A stretch of DNA of 38,839 bases, taken from Solirubrobacterales bacterium. Its GTDB lineage: Bacteria; Actinomycetota; Thermoleophilia; Solirubrobacterales; 70-9. This document shows, piece after piece, positions 9,372 to 17,743 of the stretch. The translations under genes were made by a program, and so were the position numbers. Under the pieces are notes generated by a model. It was not told the DNA's origin. It searched no databases and worked only from the letters and a program-made list of their open reading frames with translations. The stretch spans positions 1 to 38,839 of the forward strand of contig WHSW01000012.1 of the NCBI GenBank assembly GCA_009379895.1, read 5' to 3'. Within the stretch, counting starts at the first letter, position 1. Every line of letters begins with the position of its first letter.

Positions 9372-10275
9372 TCACCTTCCGGATGCCGGCCGGGCGGTCG
9401 CGGCCCCGGCGCAGGAGCCGGCGCGCCTGCCCCCGGTGTGCCCGAACCCGGTGTTCGTGATCGGCTCCCCGCGGTCGGGGACGACGGCGCTCGCGCGCGC
9501 GCTTGCGAAGCACAGCGACCTCTGGGCCTCGGGAGAGACACACGTGCTCTTCCACCTGTTCAGGGGCGGCTACGCCGAGGGCGCGTTCGATCGCGCCATC
9601 GATAGTCCAGGACCGCGCTGGCTTCGGGTCGAGGACGTCAGCCGAGAGGAGTTCCTCGCCCACCTCGGCATGGGCGTCAACGCGCTGTTCACCAGCCGCA
9701 GCGAGGGCCGCCGGTGGATCGACCACACGCCGCTCAACACCCTGATAGCGGACACGCTCGCCGCGGTCTTCCCTGGTGCGAGCTTCGTCCACATCCTCCG
9801 CGACGGTCGCGAAGTGATCAACTCGATGCTCAACTTCCTCGATTCCCGCCTCGACCCCGCGGTGGCGCGCTTCGTGGAGCAGGAGAGCGGCTGGGCGACG
9901 GACATGCGCCGGGCGTGCGCTGAGTGGCGTGAGCACGTCGACGCCGCGACGGGGTTCTGCGACGAGCACACCGACCGGGCGACGGTCGTGCGCTACGAGG
10001 AGCTGGTCGCGGCGCCTGCGGAAACATTCGGCAGAATTCATCGCTTCCTCGGCATCGCCAATGAGGAGCGCCCGGCCAGGTTCTTCTCCTCGAGGCGAAT
10101 CAACTCAAGCTTCGGTGAGCGTCCGCGGCTGTCGGCCAGTCAACTGTGGGAGACGTGGGACGACGAGTGGCGCGGTACCTTCGCAGAGGTCGCCGGCGCG
10201 ACGATGCTCGCCTGTGGATACTGGACGCCTAGTGAGGCAGGTGACCTTGCCGACGCAACTGGCCCTGGCGGCTGA
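9298..10275 (+). CDS. Sulfotransferase, paralogue of the upstream fusion's C-terminal half
   Basis: Two starts are plausible. ATG at 9298 has a G-run about 9 bases upstream that can pair with the 16S tail and overlaps the previous gene by 74 bases. ATG at 9358 overlaps by only 14 bases but has no visible ribosome-binding site. I list the former (325 residues); the latter gives 305. The core is a sulfotransferase: CPNPVFVIGSPRSGTTALAR for the 5'-phosphosulfate and FVHILRDGREVINSMLNF for the 3'-phosphate. It aligns along its length with the sulfotransferase half of the preceding protein (shared HLG-G-NALFT/LLT, GRRW-D-TP-NTL, RRINSSF). It is the last gene of the tightly coupled run. The acceptor is unknown. 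Confidence 0.82.
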   Translation: MAAGQQTAALGRQAESQSLVMADRNHLPDAGRAVAAPAQEPARLPPVCPNPVFVIGSPRSGTTALARALAKHSDLWASGETHVLFHLFRGGYAEGAFDRAIDSPGPRWLRVEDVSREEFLAHLGMGVNALFTSRSEGRRWIDHTPLNTLIADTLAAVFPGASFVHILRDGREVINSMLNFLDSRLDPAVARFVEQESGWATDMRRACAEWREHVDAATGFCDEHTDRATVVRYEELVAAPAETFGRIHRFLGIANEERPARFFSSRRINSSFGERPRLSASQLWETWDDEWRGTFAEVAGATMLACGYWTPSEAGDLADATGPGG

Positions 10276-10285
10276 CGTGCATAGC

Positions 10286-10320
10286 CTCGCCCCGGGCCCG
10301 GCCCGGCGGGGGAGGGCGAG
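10286..10320 (+). terminator. Possible terminator hairpin after the coupled glycan run
   Basis: CTCGCCC (10286-10292) pairs with GGGCGAG (10314-10320), and the loop between them is almost entirely G and C and can pair further. It lies 11 bases after the stop of the sulfotransferase gene and before a gene with its own leader. There is no U-tract, which is common for G+C-rich actinobacterial hairpins but weakens the call. Confidence 0.3.
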
Positions 10321-10363
10321 CACGAGCTCCAACACCGGCCGGGTCAGCGGCACCTGACGATTC

Positions 10364-11533
10364 GTGCCCCGTCCCCGACCACGGCACGCCGCTCCCGTGA
10401 GCGGGCGAAGGCCCTGGGCCCTGCTGGCGCTGGGAGGGCTGCTCTGGATTGGCGCCGTGGTGGTTGCGGCCGTATCGCTGGTCGGCGAGGACGTCGATCG
10501 AGGTGTGCTGCAAGCCCCACCCCTGCCCGAGACGGCATGCCCCGACCCGGCGATCGGCGTCCACTCCACCCCGACATTCGACGGGGACGCCGAGCGCCGT
10601 GCGGCAACCGTGGCCGCGATCCACGAGACCCTGGACGCCCAGGTGGTCCGCGTCAGCCTGCTCTGGCATCAGATCGAGCCGGTCGAGGGCGAGCGTGACT
10701 GGCGCCGTCTCGACAGCGTGGTGGAGGAGATCCGGGCGGCCGGGATGGAGCCGCTCTTGGTAGTCCTTGGCTCGCCGTCGTGGGCGAATGGGGTGGCCGA
10801 GTCGACTCCCGGTCACTATCTCCATGTCCCCGCGCGAGGAACGGCGCTCGACGCGTGGCTCGAGCGCTATTCGGATTTCCTGGCCGACGCGGTGGATCGT
10901 TACAAGGATTTCGTCAGGCGCTGGGAGATCTGGAACGAGCCCAACTTCGCAGGCTTCTGGCGTCCACGGCCCGATCCAGTCGCGTACCGCCAGGTGTACG
11001 AGACGCTCCGAGCGACGATCCTAGGTGCGGACCCAGAGGCCGAAGTCGCGGTCGGCGGCCTCGCGAGCCTCAGTGTCCCACCCGGCGCGGGCATTTCGGG
11101 CCTCGCGTTCCTCCGCCGCCTGATGCGCGCGCAGCCACCACTCGACAATGTCGCCATCCACGCCTACACGACGGACGATCATCCCCCGGATGTCCACGTC
11201 CCAGGCGAGAAGAACTTCGATGACATCGAGCGCGTCCACGACCAGCTCGCCGCCGAGGGAGAGCGAGCCTCGATCTGGGTGACCGAATGGGGGTGGTCGA
11301 GCGACACGGTAGGGGAGAGCCGCCAGGCGCGGTACGTCGACAGGTCACTGGCGATGCTCGAGAATCGCTATCCGTTCGTGAGCGTGGCGACGTACTTCGC
11401 CGATCATGACCGGCCGCCCGAGCTCCACTACGGTCTTCTCGATGCGCAGCTGGAGCCGAAGCCGGCTGCGGAGGCGTTTCGGGCGCACGCCGAGCGTCTC
11501 GCATCTCGATGCCATCCGCCCAGAGGCGGGTAA
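10364..11533 (+). CDS. Membrane-anchored clan GH-A glycoside hydrolase (GH39/GH5-like)
   Basis: This is a 389-residue protein with a GTG start; a second in-frame GTG at 10397 would remove 11 residues. A basic N-terminus and one hydrophobic segment (~18-41) suggest an inner-membrane anchor with the catalytic domain outside. Residues ~60-380 form a TIM-barrel glycosidase. The acid/base lies in WEIWNEPNF (Glu192) after strand 4, HAY (266-268) is near strand 6, and the nucleophile is Glu308 in WVTEWGWSS after strand 7. This NEP plus TE arrangement is the clan GH-A signature, and YLHVPARGTALDAWLERYSDF resembles xylosidase-like GH39 proteins. It could trim or remodel the glycan made by the surrounding genes, but the substrate cannot be told. 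An 88-base gap separates it from the sulfotransferase. Confidence 0.8.
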   Translation: MPRPRPRHAAPVSGRRPWALLALGGLLWIGAVVVAAVSLVGEDVDRGVLQAPPLPETACPDPAIGVHSTPTFDGDAERRAATVAAIHETLDAQVVRVSLLWHQIEPVEGERDWRRLDSVVEEIRAAGMEPLLVVLGSPSWANGVAESTPGHYLHVPARGTALDAWLERYSDFLADAVDRYKDFVRRWEIWNEPNFAGFWRPRPDPVAYRQVYETLRATILGADPEAEVAVGGLASLSVPPGAGISGLAFLRRLMRAQPPLDNVAIHAYTTDDHPPDVHVPGEKNFDDIERVHDQLAAEGERASIWVTEWGWSSDTVGESRQARYVDRSLAMLENRYPFVSVATYFADHDRPPELHYGLLDAQLEPKPAAEAFRAHAERLASRCHPPRGG

Positions 11534-11550
11534 GATGCCGCAACCTCGCG

Positions 11551-12525
11551 ATGAGGCTCTATCTGCACATCGGCCGGCACAAGACGGGCTCGACGGCGAT
11601 TCAGCACTTCTTCGCGGCCAATCGGGCAAAGCTCCGCGAGCAAGGTCTCCTGTATCCACAGGCGGGACGGCCACCCAAGAAGGGGATTTCGTATGGCCAC
11701 CATCTACTTGCTCGCGAGCTCACCGCTCCGAACCAGGACAGTGCGGGCTCATGGGACGATCTAGTGACCGAGATATCGAATGCCGATGAGAAGGCTTTCC
11801 TACTCAGCTCCGAGAACTTCGATCTCCTCACCGAGAAGGAGCAGTTCGCCGCACTCCACTCACGGCTGAGTGACTTCGATGTCAAGGTCATCGTCTACCT
11901 GAGGCGTCAGGATGAGTTCCTGCACGCCTACTACTGCACAGATGTCCTGCACCATGGCCAACGACGTGGGTTTCACGAATACCGGAAGCTTCCGAAGATC
12001 CAGGCCGATTACCTGGATTTCCTCTCGAGATGGGAAGCCACGTTCGGAAGGCAGGCGCTGATCGTTCGAGCCTACGAAGAGTCAGCCCTCGTGCAGGGCG
12101 ATGTCGTACCTGACATCTGCGGCCAGATCGCGGTCGACCAGAGCCCTGGGTTGATTCGACCGAAGAGGAGGCGGCCGCTGATGGCCAGCTACCCACGCAA
12201 CGTGATCAACTGCGTCAGGTCGGCTCGCGCTGCCGGGTTCACCAAGGACGAGGTCGCGGAGGTGCGGAACCTGTTGCTGGGCGTCTACCGTGACCGTTCC
12301 AGCGACGCCGACTACCTCGCGCCGGCCGATCGTGCCGCGCTTCTCGGCCAGTTCGAGGAGTCGAACGAGGCCGTCGCGAGGAGGTACCTGGGCAGAGGCG
12401 ACGGCGTGCTCTTCGAGGATCTCGATACGGGCGATGACGCCGCCTGGCACGAACGGTACGACGGTCCTCGCGCGGACCTGATGATCTCGATCAGGGACGG
12501 CCTCAGCATGTTCGACACGAGCTAG
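11551..12525 (+). CDS. Sulfotransferase-like protein, lower G+C
   Basis: I chose ATG 11551 (MRLYLHIGRHKTGSTAIQHF) because the phosphosulfate-type loop HIGRHKTGST begins at residue 6; the frame extends upstream into the previous gene without need. The protein has 324 residues. VKVIVYLRRQDEFLHAYY (111-128) sits where the 3'-phosphate-binding strand and helix belong. Between and after these it does not resemble the other sulfotransferases in the window. Base use is visibly richer in A and T than its neighbours: 11761-11820 is close to half G+C while flanking genes are far higher, suggesting separate acquisition. It ends 23 bases from a convergent gene. The fold-level sulfotransferase call is moderate, and the catalytic status is untested by eye. 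Confidence 0.65.
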   Translation: MRLYLHIGRHKTGSTAIQHFFAANRAKLREQGLLYPQAGRPPKKGISYGHHLLARELTAPNQDSAGSWDDLVTEISNADEKAFLLSSENFDLLTEKEQFAALHSRLSDFDVKVIVYLRRQDEFLHAYYCTDVLHHGQRRGFHEYRKLPKIQADYLDFLSRWEATFGRQALIVRAYEESALVQGDVVPDICGQIAVDQSPGLIRPKRRRPLMASYPRNVINCVRSARAAGFTKDEVAEVRNLLLGVYRDRSSDADYLAPADRAALLGQFEESNEAVARRYLGRGDGVLFEDLDTGDDAAWHERYDGPRADLMISIRDGLSMFDTS

Positions 12526-12548
12526 AGCCCACCTCTGCGGAGTAAAGG

Positions 12549-13373
12549 TCAGGATCCGCGACTTTGGCCGCTGCGGAGATCGGAGTCGGCAGGCGCGCGA
12601 CCGTAGATCGAACGCCAGTCGAAGATCGGGTCCGGGTCGAGGTCGCTGACGCCGTCGTCGTAGTGAAGGGCGTCAGCCGGAATCTGGAGCGATTCGAGCC
12701 GGTGGCGCATGTTCGCGTAGTGGAAGTTCAGGTTTCCGCGGCGGAGACCGGCGCGGTCGTGAAGCACCCTGGCTCGCATTTGCGAAGGGGAGCGCATGGG
12801 GTAGTGACGGAGGTCAAAGAGGCGGGGGGAGGGGCGCCCGTCGAGCGCGTTGTGGTTGAAGCGGCGGACGTTGGTTACCTTGGCGCGCCAAGAGCGAATG
12901 CGCGGCGGGCAGTCGGGCCGCAACGCGTAGTGGCGAACGCGGCGGGTGGTCTCCGAAACGGTGGGGTCATCCTCGTCCGTACACCAGTAGTTGAAGTTTC
13001 GGAACCGGATCCAGTCGATGCCCGCGTCATGCGCCTCGACGACGTACTCGTAGTAGGAGCGATCGCGGGCCGGGCCCTCGAGGAACTCGTCCTGATCGGG
13101 CCAGGAGACCCAGTCGTAGTCCGTCACATAGCTCTCGATCAGGTGACGCGACATGGCCTGGTAGAGCTGGTAGAAGTCGAACTCGCGCGGCACACGACGG
13201 ATCTCGCGGCAGTGGGGCCGGAAGCGCTCGAGGATGCTCGGCGTCTCGTCGGTCGAGCCGTGGTCCCACGCGATCAGGTCATGGTGCTGCTCGAGGAGGT
13301 AGGAGATCGACTCCTCGAGCAGATCGCCGTCGTTGTAGCAGAGGAGAACGCCGAGGCAGCGCAGGCCGCTCAT
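12549..13373 (-). CDS. GT2-type glycosyltransferase (Glyco_tranf_2_4-like)
   Basis: I chose the ATG at 13373 (MSGLRCLGVLLCYNDGD) because it overlaps the stop of the upstream gene as ATGA; the longer frame only shadows that gene. The protein has 274 residues. LGVLLCYNDGDLLEESISYLLEQ, DHGSTDETPSILERF and the acidic WPDQDEFLEGP match the short GT-A enzymes of the Glyco_tranf_2_4 group, in which DQDE takes the place of the usual DxD. The C-terminal half contains conserved-looking FNHNALDGRP and RHYPMRSPSQM, typical of that group. It is the last gene of a three-gene minus-strand operon. Donor and acceptor are unknown. Confidence 0.75.
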   Translation of the reverse strand: MSGLRCLGVLLCYNDGDLLEESISYLLEQHHDLIAWDHGSTDETPSILERFRPHCREIRRVPREFDFYQLYQAMSRHLIESYVTDYDWVSWPDQDEFLEGPARDRSYYEYVVEAHDAGIDWIRFRNFNYWCTDEDDPTVSETTRRVRHYALRPDCPPRIRSWRAKVTNVRRFNHNALDGRPSPRLFDLRHYPMRSPSQMRARVLHDRAGLRRGNLNFHYANMRHRLESLQIPADALHYDDGVSDLDPDPIFDWRSIYGRAPADSDLRSGQSRGS

Positions 13374-15010
13374 CGTTGCGGTGCCGGGCTCCCCGCCGGC
13401 GCTTCTGCGGCCGAGCGGCTGAAGACGAACGCCTTGTTTGCGAAGCCCGCCGCCTCCCGGTGCGGGCCGAGCCTCCACTCACGCGCCAGGGCGAACCCGA
13501 GGTCCCCCATGCGCGCCTGGAGGTCCGCATCGGTGATGCCCCACTGCCAGACATTGAGTGTGTCGCGAAACTGCCGCTGCTGGGCCTCGTGCCAGTCGTG
13601 CAAGCGGTCGAACAGCTCCCTGTGCGCATCCCACGGGGGCACGGCCTCGAGATAGCTGTCGCGCCCGAGGTCGATCAGGCGGACGGTGGCATCGCCGCGT
13701 TGCCACTGTGGGTTGGCGATCACGAACGATGCGGTGGCGGGGGCATAGAGCCTCAGGACCCGATCCCAGTCGGGGTCCACCATGCGAACGAGGACGTCGA
13801 AGAGGAGGATCGCGTCCACCTGCCCGATCTCGTCCACCGCGCGCGGATCCGAGAAGCTCGTGTCGAGCACGCGCATGCCCGGGCGCTCGGCGGCCTGCTC
13901 GAGCGCGCTCAGCAGGTGACTGCGGGGGCGGCTGGGGCGAACATCGACGAGCGCCCCGCGCCGAACCGTGGGCTTGTCGATCGCGTGGAAGGCGTACTGA
14001 CCGTACGCCTGGCCGAACTCCAGGCTCGCGAACGACTCGATCCCGAGCTCCTCGACGGCGTAGTCGACGGCGCCGAGCTTCGGCTGCCGCGACGCCGGCG
14101 AGCCTGACGCCCCGTCGGAGGCACTCGCCCCCCTGCGTGCCTTCGGCGCGCGCTCGCGCCCGGCGGGCTCGAGCCGGCGCCTGGTCTGGTCGAGCTCCCG
14201 CTCCACGCGCTCCAGCTGGCGCTTCGCCGCCTGTGCGCGCATCTGGAAGGAGACCATGATCGCCCGCGCGCACGCCGCCTCGGCCTCTGCGCGCACGGCC
14301 CGCCGGTGAGGGTCCGCGCCCGTGTCGGGAAGCTGGCCCTCCCATTTCTCAGCGAGCCTGATGTAGGTCTGGATCCAGTTCTCGGGGTCGCTGATCAGCT
14401 CCAGCGAGTGGTGGTGGATCGCCCGGAAGGGCGCCGTCGCCACCTTCTTGCCGGCGGCCCGGGCCTGCATGCAGATGTCGAAGTCGTAGCCGTGCAGCTT
14501 GCCCAGGGACTCGTCAAACCGCAGCTCGCGAACGGCCCACGGCGAGAGCACCATCACGAAGCCGTCGATCGAGTCCACCTCTCCCGGGCTGGCGTAGGAG
14601 GGGATCGTCTCCGGTCGCCACGAGATCGCGGGGAAGTCGCCCCCGCCGTACTCGGGATAGCGGTGGGTCAGGCCCGCCCACGTGACGGCGCCCTGCCACC
14701 AGGCGATGCTTCTGACCCCCACCGCGCCGGCACAGCCGACGATCGCGACATCGGGATCGCCGAGCGCCTCTCGCACCTTCGCCGCGAAGTCCTGATCGGC
14801 TAGCTCGACGTCCTGGTGGATGAGGACGAGCGCCTCGAGGTCATCGAAAGCCGCCGCCTTGTCGAGCAGCAGGTTGTAGTTGCGAAACACCGAGCCCGCC
14901 GTGTGGTGAGCCAGCGCCTCCGAGTCGGGCTCGGCAGCCCGGCGGATGCCCACCGCCGCGCAGCGCTCGTAGGTCTCCGAGTCGGTGACGGCCGTGCCGA
15001 AGACGATCAT
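13370..15010 (-). CDS. GT2 glycosyltransferase (Glyco_tranf_2_5-like) with C-terminal methyltransferase-like domain
   Basis: This 546-residue protein has an ATG overlapping the stop of the TylF-type gene upstream (ATGA). Residues 1-225 match the Glyco_tranf_2_5 type: MIVFGTAVTD, AGSVFRNYNLLLD, the acidic HQDVEL (65-70), VDSIDGFVMVLSPWAVREL and HGYDFDICMQARAAGKKV. A Lys/Arg/Gln-rich helical linker (~235-310) follows. Residues ~313-536 carry FASLEFGQAYGQYAFHAID, a central VDAILLFDVLVRM strand and NKAFVFSR at the end. This resembles a class I methyltransferase but lacks a clear GxGxG SAM motif, so it may be degenerate or another Rossmann-like domain. The gene ends overlapping the start of the next GT2 gene. 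Confidence 0.75.
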   Translation of the reverse strand: MIVFGTAVTDSETYERCAAVGIRRAAEPDSEALAHHTAGSVFRNYNLLLDKAAAFDDLEALVLIHQDVELADQDFAAKVREALGDPDVAIVGCAGAVGVRSIAWWQGAVTWAGLTHRYPEYGGGDFPAISWRPETIPSYASPGEVDSIDGFVMVLSPWAVRELRFDESLGKLHGYDFDICMQARAAGKKVATAPFRAIHHHSLELISDPENWIQTYIRLAEKWEGQLPDTGADPHRRAVRAEAEAACARAIMVSFQMRAQAAKRQLERVERELDQTRRRLEPAGRERAPKARRGASASDGASGSPASRQPKLGAVDYAVEELGIESFASLEFGQAYGQYAFHAIDKPTVRRGALVDVRPSRPRSHLLSALEQAAERPGMRVLDTSFSDPRAVDEIGQVDAILLFDVLVRMVDPDWDRVLRLYAPATASFVIANPQWQRGDATVRLIDLGRDSYLEAVPPWDAHRELFDRLHDWHEAQQRQFRDTLNVWQWGITDADLQARMGDLGFALAREWRLGPHREAAGFANKAFVFSRSAAEAPAGSPAPQR

Positions 15011-15960
15011 CCCGGTCCCTCGGCGCTCTTCAGCCGTTCACGCAGTTCGCTCAGCTCGCGCTCCAGCTCGAGCTCGCGTTCGGTGGGGATGCCGGCGCGC
15101 GCCGGGCGCTTCCGGGCGGGCTGGGAGCTTCGTGGGGACGGACGACGGGCACGGGCCGCGGGGCTCGCCGCGCGGGGCCCCGGCTCGCTCTCCCGCCGCC
15201 AGCGAATTCCGTTCCAGTCCACCTTCTCGATCGGCTCACCGATCCCCTGCTCGCGACGGTAGTCGTCGACCGCCGCCTTGCACTCCTTGATCAGCCCGTA
15301 GTCGTCGACGATCACGTATCCGCCCGCCGAGAGGCCCGGGTACAGCGACTCGAGCCCCACGCGGGTCGCCTCGTAGGTGTCGCCGTCGAGGCGGACGACC
15401 GACCAGCGGTGGCCGCGGAGCTTCGACAGCGTCTCGTCGAAGAAGCCCTCCACCAGCTCCACTCCCCGGTCGAGGCCGAAGCGGGCGAAGTGGCCCAGCA
15501 CCTCGTCGGCCGAGACGGCGAGGAACTCGACTCGGCTCAGATCGAGCTCGCGGTCCTGCGGGAACCTCCTCCGATCGGGCGGGGGCAGCCCACGGAATGA
15601 GTCGGCCACCCACACGGTGCGCTCGTCCGCCCCCAGCGAGTCGAGCGTCGCGCGGGCGAGGATCGCCGCTCCACCGCGCCAGGCTCCTGCCTCGATCACG
15701 TCGCCCTCCACCTGGTCCGCGACGACCGACTCCACGCACACCTGCAGGTCGTCGAGGCGCTTCAGGCCCACCATCGTCAGGCCGCTGAACGGCCAGTCCG
15801 ACCCCCTTGCTCGCAGCGCCAGCTCCTCGTCCGGGAGCTCACGGCAGAGCACCTGGCTGTCGCGCCTGCGGGTCTGGCCGCTCCTGCTCACCGACAACGT
15901 GCGCGCGCCCGCCAGGTCGCACAGCGAGAGCTTGAGCAGCTCGAGGTAGGCCGTCCGCAT
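15007..15960 (-). CDS. TylF/MycF-type O-methyltransferase
   Basis: This is a 317-residue protein of the macrocin O-methyltransferase (TylF) family, SAM-dependent enzymes that methylate sugar hydroxyls. Visible motifs in order: TMVGLKRLDDLQVCVESV, SAM site GDVIEAGAWRGGAAILAR, DSFRGLPPPD, the metal-site region VRLDGDTYEATRVGLESLYPGL and VIVDDYGLIKECKAAVDDYR. The last ~65 residues are a Pro/Arg-rich linker plus a short Glu/Leu coiled coil (ELELERELSELRERLK), outside the usual family length. I used the ATG at 15960; the frame stays open about 165 bases further upstream but contains no ATG, GTG or TTG. It is the first gene of the minus-strand operon and is divergent from the gene at 16163. Confidence 0.85.
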   Translation of the reverse strand: MRTAYLELLKLSLCDLAGARTLSVSRSGQTRRRDSQVLCRELPDEELALRARGSDWPFSGLTMVGLKRLDDLQVCVESVVADQVEGDVIEAGAWRGGAAILARATLDSLGADERTVWVADSFRGLPPPDRRRFPQDRELDLSRVEFLAVSADEVLGHFARFGLDRGVELVEGFFDETLSKLRGHRWSVVRLDGDTYEATRVGLESLYPGLSAGGYVIVDDYGLIKECKAAVDDYRREQGIGEPIEKVDWNGIRWRRESEPGPRAASPAARARRPSPRSSQPARKRPARAGIPTERELELERELSELRERLKSAEGPG

Positions 15961-16150
15961 CCGCTTCGGGCCGGGTCGCGGCCGGGCGGCGCGGATCTTG
16001 CGATCGGTCCCTTCCTCGAGGTGCTCGGAGCGCAGCGTCTCCTCGGTCGGCCGGTACTTTGGCGTGCCACTACGGGGCGCGGATCGCGCCGCTTGGCTAT
16101 CGGAATCACCGCTCAGAGCACGAGGAAGTTAGCGAGCCGGCGCAATCCCG

Positions 16151-16156
16151 TAGCTT
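16151..16156 (+). promoter_or_regulatory. Possible leaderless -10 box
   Basis: TAGCTT fits the TANNNT -10 consensus and ends exactly 6 bases before the GTG at 16163. That is the spacing expected if transcription starts on the first base of the start codon. There is no Shine-Dalgarno sequence between it and the GTG. No convincing -35 box is visible. Confidence 0.4.
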
Positions 16157-16162
16157 TCGGCC

Positions 16163-17743
16163 GTGACCGTCGCCCACAGACCACCGAACGCATCCCAGGC
16201 CACCGGCCTCGACCTGACGCTCGATCGGCCCCTGCCGCGATGCCTGCCGGTGGGACAGGCGACCGCGGTGTTCTGCGTCGGCAGCTGCTTCCATCCCCAC
16301 CTCGTCGTTGACGAGCTGGGGATCGTCGTCGACGGGGTGCGCCACCGCCCGCTGGCGCAGGCGATGCCGCGGCTCGATCGCTTCCGGTCGCTTCATCCGA
16401 CGCTTCGCCCCGGCGAGGAGGGGACCGTGGAGCACGATCCGCAATCGCCGCGGGACCCCGAGCTTCGCTCCTACCGCAGCGGCTTCTGGGCGACGGTTCC
16501 GATCGCGGCTCGAGGGAAACCGGGCGAGATCGAGCTGCGGGCGGAGGCGCGGCTCGCCGACGGGACGACGGCGAGCGCCGTCATGGGAGCGGTCGAAGTC
16601 GTCGGGCGGCCTCCGGGCGTCTCCCTCGATTGGCGGCCCGGCGAAGACAAGCCATTGATCGCGATCTGCATGGCCACGTTCAACCCCGACATGGAGCTGT
16701 TTCGCACCCAAGTCGAGTCGCTCCGCGCCCAGACCGACGGCGACTGGGTCTGCCTGATCAGCGATGACCGCTCGGGCCCGAAGCGCTTCGACGCGATCGC
16801 CGCGACCGTCGCCGGCGACCCCCGCTTCGTGCTCTCGCGCTCCGACGAGCGCCTGGGCTTCTACCGGAACTTCGAGCGCGCCCTTGGGATGGTTCCCGAG
16901 GAGGCCGAGCTCGTGGCCCTCTGCGATCACGACGATCGCTGGTACCCCGACAAGCTGGAGACCCTGAGGGCGGCGATCGGCTCGGCCGAGCTGGCCTACA
17001 GCGATCTGAGGCTGGTCGACGCCGACGGGCGCGTGCGCGGCGAGAGCCTGTGGCGGGGCCGGCGCAACAACAACACCAACCTCGCCTCGCTGTTGATCTC
17101 GAACACGATCGTCGGCGCGGCCTGCCTGTTTCGCAGGCGCGTGCTCGACCGCGCCTTGCCCTTCCCGCAGGGACCCGGCTGGGACTTCCACGACCACTGG
17201 CTCGCTCTCGTTGCGATGGCGCTCGGCGACGTCGCTTACGTCGATCGCCCGCTCTACGACTACGTCCAGCATCCCGGCGCCGTCCTGGGGCGCGTGGCAT
17301 CCGATCCAAGGCGATCCGCGCCGGCCGAGCGCTCGGGGCTGCGGGCCCGGCTCGCGCAACGGCGGCGCTACCTGGAACGCTGGCGGGCCGCCTACTTCAC
17401 CGTCTACCTGCAGCGCAAGCTCCAAGCCCACGTCCTGCTCGCCCGCTGCGGGGCGGCGATCACCGCGCGCAAGCGACGTGCGCTTCGGCTGCTCGTCGCC
17501 GCGGACCGCTCCTCGCTGGCCCTCGCATGGCTCGCCGTGCGGCCGGCGCGCGCCCTGGTCGGCCGCAACGAGACGCTTCGGCTCGAGGAGGTGATGGTCC
17601 GCGGGATCCTCTGGCGCCATGTGACCGGCCTTCGAGCTTGGAGACGCAAGCGACCCGGGGGATCGAGCGACGACGCCAGCATGCCGTCCTTCGATCCCAA
17701 GCCCCTCGGCCCGAGGCGCCGCCGGTGGCTGGCGCGCGGTTGA
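16163..17743 (+). CDS. GT2 family glycosyltransferase with N-terminal beta-rich domain
   Basis: This is a 526-residue protein with a GTG start. Residues ~15-150 form a separate, probably beta-sandwich domain (LDRPLPRCLPVGQATAVFCVG ... IELRAEARLADGTTASAV) of unknown role. Residues ~164-370 are the GT-A enzyme: LIAICMATFNPDMELFRTQVESLRAQT, VCLISDDRSG, LGFYRNFERAL, metal-binding CDHDDRWYPDKL (254-265), and WDFHDHWLALVAMA near the acceptor-side base. This resembles rhamnosyltransferase-like GT2 proteins. The C-terminal ~150 residues are basic and helical (RARLAQRRRYLERWRAAYFTVYLQRKLQA), possibly membrane-associating. The stop shares one base with the next start (TGATG), so translation is coupled to the sulfotransferase. 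Confidence 0.84.
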   Translation: MTVAHRPPNASQATGLDLTLDRPLPRCLPVGQATAVFCVGSCFHPHLVVDELGIVVDGVRHRPLAQAMPRLDRFRSLHPTLRPGEEGTVEHDPQSPRDPELRSYRSGFWATVPIAARGKPGEIELRAEARLADGTTASAVMGAVEVVGRPPGVSLDWRPGEDKPLIAICMATFNPDMELFRTQVESLRAQTDGDWVCLISDDRSGPKRFDAIAATVAGDPRFVLSRSDERLGFYRNFERALGMVPEEAELVALCDHDDRWYPDKLETLRAAIGSAELAYSDLRLVDADGRVRGESLWRGRRNNNTNLASLLISNTIVGAACLFRRRVLDRALPFPQGPGWDFHDHWLALVAMALGDVAYVDRPLYDYVQHPGAVLGRVASDPRRSAPAERSGLRARLAQRRRYLERWRAAYFTVYLQRKLQAHVLLARCGAAITARKRRALRLLVAADRSSLALAWLAVRPARALVGRNETLRLEEVMVRGILWRHVTGLRAWRRKRPGGSSDDASMPSFDPKPLGPRRRRWLARG

